23,659 bases of DNA, from NCBI GenBank assembly GCA_050287725.1, contig JBNKCL010000041.1, positions 1 through 23,659 of the forward strand. The letters are read 5' to 3'. Positions 20,794-23,659 of this stretch are shown here, one piece after another. Both the position numbers and the translations under genes were made by a program. Source of the stretch: CBFDBF01 sp050287725. GTDB lineage: Bacteria; Pseudomonadota; Gammaproteobacteria; Chromatiales; Chromatiaceae. Position 1 is the first letter of the stretch. Each line of letters opens with the position of its first letter. The notes under the pieces were generated by a model. It did no database searches. It saw only the letters and a program-made list of their open reading frames with translations, and was not told where the DNA came from.

Positions 20794-21463
20794 ATCCAAG
20801 AAGGTCATCTCCGCCAGTCCGGAGGATGAGATCCGGCAGTGGCACCCTCCCCAAATGGGTCACTCCGTCGGCGGGGTTGCGGCCCGTTCCCTGCTCACGG
20901 CGGAACAACTGGAGCAGATTCAGAAGCAGGCCTATGAAGAGGGATTTGAGCTGGGCAAGCGCGAGGGATTCGAGTACGGCCACCGGGAGGCGTTGAGTTC
21001 CGGCAAAACCGATCTGCAAGAGCGGCTCGATCGTCTGGATGCAATCCTGCGGACCCTCGAGGCCCCGCTGAAACTGTTGGATGACCAGATGGAGCAGGAG
21101 ATCATGACTCTGGTCATCGCCATCGTCCGGCAGCTGGTCCGGCGGGAGGTGAAGACCGATCCCGGACAGATCATCGGGGTGGTGCGCGAGGCCCTGGGAG
21201 TGCTTCCCATCTCGTCCCGCAACGTTCGGGTCGTACTGCACCACGATGACGCCGAGCTGCTGCGTGAGACCTACGATGTCAGCGACAAGGAACTGGGTTG
21301 GAGCATCGTGGAAGACCCGGTCATGGAGCGCGGCGGCTGCAAGGTGGTCACCGATGTCTCCCAGGTGGATGCCACCCTGGAATCCCGCCTGGCCGCGCTG
21401 GTCACGCAACTGCTGGGGGGCGAGCGTGACGAAGACCTCTCCTCTTCGGAATCCGACACATGA
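20774..21463 (+). CDS. fliH: Flagellar export apparatus stator FliH
   Basis: 229-aa cytoplasmic protein that dimerises, binds the ATPase FliI and tethers it to the C ring. It shows an N-terminal region with RQWHPPQM (Trp-containing, as in FliH proteins that contact FlhA/FliN), a Gly-repeat helix (EEGFELGKREGFEYGHREA, about 55-73) with the GxxxG spacing typical of FliH, a long helix, and a C-terminal FliI-binding domain (about 120-215). The start is GTG 20774, with GGGAGG 5 bases upstream inside fliG. It overlaps fliI by 4 bases. Confidence 0.94.
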   Translation: MEKSSSKSKKVISASPEDEIRQWHPPQMGHSVGGVAARSLLTAEQLEQIQKQAYEEGFELGKREGFEYGHREALSSGKTDLQERLDRLDAILRTLEAPLKLLDDQMEQEIMTLVIAIVRQLVRREVKTDPGQIIGVVREALGVLPISSRNVRVVLHHDDAELLRETYDVSDKELGWSIVEDPVMERGGCKVVTDVSQVDATLESRLAALVTQLLGGERDEDLSSSESDT

Positions 21464-22848
21464 AGCGGGCGCTTCCGGAACCCAATCGTAGCGCCATCTG
21501 GCGGGAGCGGCTGGCGCGTTGTCAGAATCGGGTACACGGAGCTTCCGGACTGGCGCTGGAGGGCAAGCTGACGCGCATGGTGGGCCTCACCCTGGAAGCG
21601 GTGGGGTGCCGCGCCGCCATCGGCGGCCGTTGCGACATCATTACCAACGCCGGCAACCGGATAGAGGCGGAAGTGGTCGGTTTCTCCGGCGAAAGCCTCT
21701 ACCTGATGCCCACCGGCGATATCCGTGGCCTGGAACAGGACGCCCGGGTGGTGCCTACCGGGCGGGTCTGCGAGGCGCTGGTGGGGGATGCGCTGTTGGG
21801 GCGGGTGATCGACGGTGCGGGCCGCCCGTTGGACGGCAAAGGGCCGATCCATACGGAAGAACGCCGCGCCCTTACCGGCAAGACCTTCAACCCGCTGGCC
21901 CGGTCTCCGATCCTGGAGCCGCTGGATGTCGGGGTCCGCGCCATCAATTCCTTACTGAGCGTAGGGCGGGGTCAACGACTGGGGCTGTTCGCCGGTTCCG
22001 GTGTCGGCAAGAGCGTGCTGTTGGGCATGATGACCCGCTATACCAACGCCGACGTCACCGTGGTGGGCCTGATCGGCGAGCGTGGCCGCGAGGTGAAGGA
22101 GTTTGTGGAAAACATCCTCGGCAAGGAGGGTATGGCGCGGGCCGTGGTGGTGGCGGTACCGGCCGATCACCCTCCGTTGCGGCGTCTGCACGGCGCCATG
22201 CTGGCCACCAGTATCGCCGAGCACTTCCGCGACCAGGGCAAGCAGGTGTTGCTGTTGATGGATTCGCTCACCCGTTTCGCCCAGGCCCAGCGGGAGATTG
22301 CGCTGGCGATCCACGAACCGCCCGCCACCAAGGGTTATCCGCCGTCGGTCTTCGCCAAGATGCCGCAATTGGTGGAACGGGCAGGAAATGGGGAGCAGGG
22401 CGGGGGCTCGATCACCGCTTTCTATACCGTGTTAACCGAGGGGGATGACCCCCACGACCCGATCGCAGACGCCGCGCGGGCGATCCTGGACGGCCACATC
22501 GTGCTCTCCCGGCAGCTGGCGGAGATGGGGCACTACCCGGCCATCGACATCGAGGCCTCCATCAGCCGCGCCATGAATGAAATTACTACCCTGGACCACC
22601 AGGAGGCTGCGCGCGCCTTCAAACAGCTATACTCAACGTATCAGCAGAATCGCGATCTGATCAATGTCGGTGCCTATGAACGCGGATCGGACGAACGGAT
22701 TGATGCTGCAATCGATGCGATTCCGGTACTGGAAGAGTTTCTGCGCCAGGATATGTTTACACCGGTCTCGCTGGAGCAGAGCATTCATGAGTTGGAGGAG
22801 CTGTTTCCGGCAGTCCCCTCGGTCCCGGCGATCACCCTGGCGCGATAA
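21460..22848 (+). CDS. fliI: Flagellar export ATPase FliI
   Basis: 462-aa F1-beta-like ATPase that energises flagellar protein export as a hexamer with FliH and FliJ. Walker A is GSGVGKS (179-185). Other family blocks are GLIGERGREVKEFVE, VVAVPADHPPLRRL, LLLMDSLTRFAQAQREI (Walker B region), YPPSVFAKMPQLVERAG and GSITAFYTVLTEGDD. The length is normal. ATGA overlaps the fliH end. The gap to fliJ is 38 bases. Confidence 0.98.
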   Translation: MKRALPEPNRSAIWRERLARCQNRVHGASGLALEGKLTRMVGLTLEAVGCRAAIGGRCDIITNAGNRIEAEVVGFSGESLYLMPTGDIRGLEQDARVVPTGRVCEALVGDALLGRVIDGAGRPLDGKGPIHTEERRALTGKTFNPLARSPILEPLDVGVRAINSLLSVGRGQRLGLFAGSGVGKSVLLGMMTRYTNADVTVVGLIGERGREVKEFVENILGKEGMARAVVVAVPADHPPLRRLHGAMLATSIAEHFRDQGKQVLLLMDSLTRFAQAQREIALAIHEPPATKGYPPSVFAKMPQLVERAGNGEQGGGSITAFYTVLTEGDDPHDPIADAARAILDGHIVLSRQLAEMGHYPAIDIEASISRAMNEITTLDHQEAARAFKQLYSTYQQNRDLINVGAYERGSDERIDAAIDAIPVLEEFLRQDMFTPVSLEQSIHELEELFPAVPSVPAITLAR

Positions 22849-22886
22849 CGCTGCATAGCAGTTTCAATAAGAAGTAAGGAAGTTTT

Positions 22887-23321
22887 ATGGTTGGCTCCAG
22901 ACGTTTTAAACCGATACAACGGGTCGCCGAGTCGCGTGAGCACACGGCGGCGCGCGAGTTGGGCGATTGCCGCCGCCGCATGCATGAACAGGAAGAGCGG
23001 CTCGATGATCTCTGCAAATACCACCGCGAATATCTGGATCAATTTCACGTCGCCGCCCGGCAAGGCATGTCTGCCACCCAACTGCAAGAGTACCGTGCGT
23101 TTCTGGCCAAACTGGAGCGCGCGATCAAAGAGCAGGAAAAGATCGTTCATCAACGCCGCAGCGAATGCAATGAAAGCCAGGAGAACTGGCAGCAGAAACA
23201 TGTGCGTACGCAGGTGTTGGGAAAAGTGGTCGAGCGTTGTGTGAAGGAGGAGGATAAGGAGCTCAATCACCGCGAACAGAAAGAGACGGACGATCACAAT
23301 CAGCGGACCCGCCGTAGTTAG
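22887..23321 (+). CDS. fliJ: Flagellar export chaperone/ATPase stalk protein FliJ
   Basis: 144-aa protein, almost entirely a charged coiled coil (about 8-135), as expected for FliJ, which inserts in the centre of the FliI ring like the gamma subunit of F1. Visible segments include RFKPIQRVAESREHTAAREL at the start and KVVERCVKEEDKELNHREQ near the end, the latter being the most conserved FliJ region. The Shine-Dalgarno (AAGGAAG) lies 4 bases before the ATG. It is the last gene of the operon, followed by a terminator; fliK, often next in related clusters, is not present before the right edge. Confidence 0.93.
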   Translation: MVGSRRFKPIQRVAESREHTAARELGDCRRRMHEQEERLDDLCKYHREYLDQFHVAARQGMSATQLQEYRAFLAKLERAIKEQEKIVHQRRSECNESQENWQQKHVRTQVLGKVVERCVKEEDKELNHREQKETDDHNQRTRRS

Positions 23322-23347
23322 TTTTCTCTTTTTCGCTTTTTTTCATC

Positions 23348-23372
23348 ATCGCGGCTAGGCCGCGATTTTTTT
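23348..23372 (+). terminator. Rho-independent terminator of the fliEFGHIJ operon
   Basis: 8-bp stem ATCGCGGC/GCCGCGAT (23348-23355 and 23359-23366) with a 3-base loop and seven T's (23366-23372), 26 bases after the fliJ stop codon. Confidence 0.9.
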
Positions 23373-23492
23373 GTTTTGGATATTCAGTTTTGTGACCGAT
23401 CCGCAGGAGCTTTATTTCTTTAGAGATCTGTAATTAGTTTCGCAGCCTATTAACTTCGATTTCCTTTTCTAACTTCTTTGTACAGGCTGCAA

Positions 23493-23659
23493 GCCCCGTT
23501 CTTTTGCTTGCCCAAAAGAAAGGGGCGAAAGAAAAGGGCACCCGATTCCTTGCCCCTACGGGGTACCCTGCGCGCCTCGGAATTTCCGGGGCTCCAGCGA
23601 AGGGCGGTCCCTCGCCCGCGCTGGAGGCGCCGCGTCCATGCGGCGCCCCTGCGGGCCTT
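23493..23659. repeat. Highly structured intergenic repeat-like element, cut by the right edge
   Basis: The region after the terminator has no gene. From 23493 it is a chain of hairpins: GCCCC-TTCTTTTG with CAAAAGAA-GGGGC (23493-23526, one mismatch); GCCCC-TAC-GGGG near 23553; CTCCAGCG with CGCTGGAG (23592-23626), enclosing GGGCG/CGCCC; and GGCGCCGC with GCGGCGCC (23626-23647). The motif TTTGCTTGCCCAAAAGAAA followed by GAAAAGGGCACCCG is familiar from scattered non-coding repeats in gamma- and betaproteobacterial genomes. 23373-23492 is A/T-rich with nothing I can name. Confidence 0.6.

Overview
The window looks like part of a G+C-rich gammaproteobacterial chromosome. The evidence is the rpsF-rpsR-(DUF2232)-rplI-dnaB-alr-radA synteny, a Pseudomonas-type polar-flagellum block (fleQ-fleSR-fliEFGHIJ) with -24/-12 promoters, and a ColRS-like two-component pair. 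I cannot name a species. Almost all genes are recognisable housekeeping or motility genes. The less ordinary parts are the intergenic segments, one repeat-built lipoprotein and a degenerate PilZ-like gene.

Layout. 1-773 (-) is the N-terminal third of valS, running off the left edge. It diverges from an OmpR-family response regulator (878-1558) that overlaps its sensor kinase (1548-2822). 2823-3553 is mostly non-coding: a possible promoter with a PmrA-like direct repeat, a doubtful 95-aa membrane ORF, a long inverted repeat and two strong, oppositely oriented terminators. 3554-3958 (-) encodes a small lipoprotein made largely of seven-residue repeats, in a 21-bp tandem array. 3959-4405 holds the rpsF promoter and a leader that folds like the S6:S18 autoregulatory element. 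4406-10767 (+) carries rpsF, rpsR, a DUF2232 membrane protein, rplI, dnaB, alr and radA; dnaB-alr and alr-radA overlap by 4 bases each.

10784-10858 is a palindromic dispersed-type repeat. On the minus strand follow a canonical PilZ protein (10873-11244) and a CNNM/CorB-type transporter (11365-12645). Divergent from the latter is a PilZ-like protein with degraded ligand motifs (TTG start at 12739). Then comes the flagellar block: fleQ (13487), fleS/fleR (15099-17674, from a sigma-54 promoter at 15027) and fliE-fliF-fliG-fliH-fliI-fliJ (17738-23321, from a sigma-54 promoter at 17679), ended by a terminator at 23348. The last 170 bases are a highly structured repeat-like element that runs off the right edge.

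How the genes work together. FleQ is predicted to switch on fleSR with sigma-54. FleS/FleR would then activate the fliE operon, which builds the MS ring (FliF), rod adaptor (FliE), rotor (FliG) and export ATPase complex (FliH, FliI, FliJ). FleQ keeps the LFRSL c-di-GMP-binding signature and sits near two PilZ-type genes, so c-di-GMP control of motility is a reasonable inference for this neighbourhood. I see no clear evidence of a wholly new multi-gene system.
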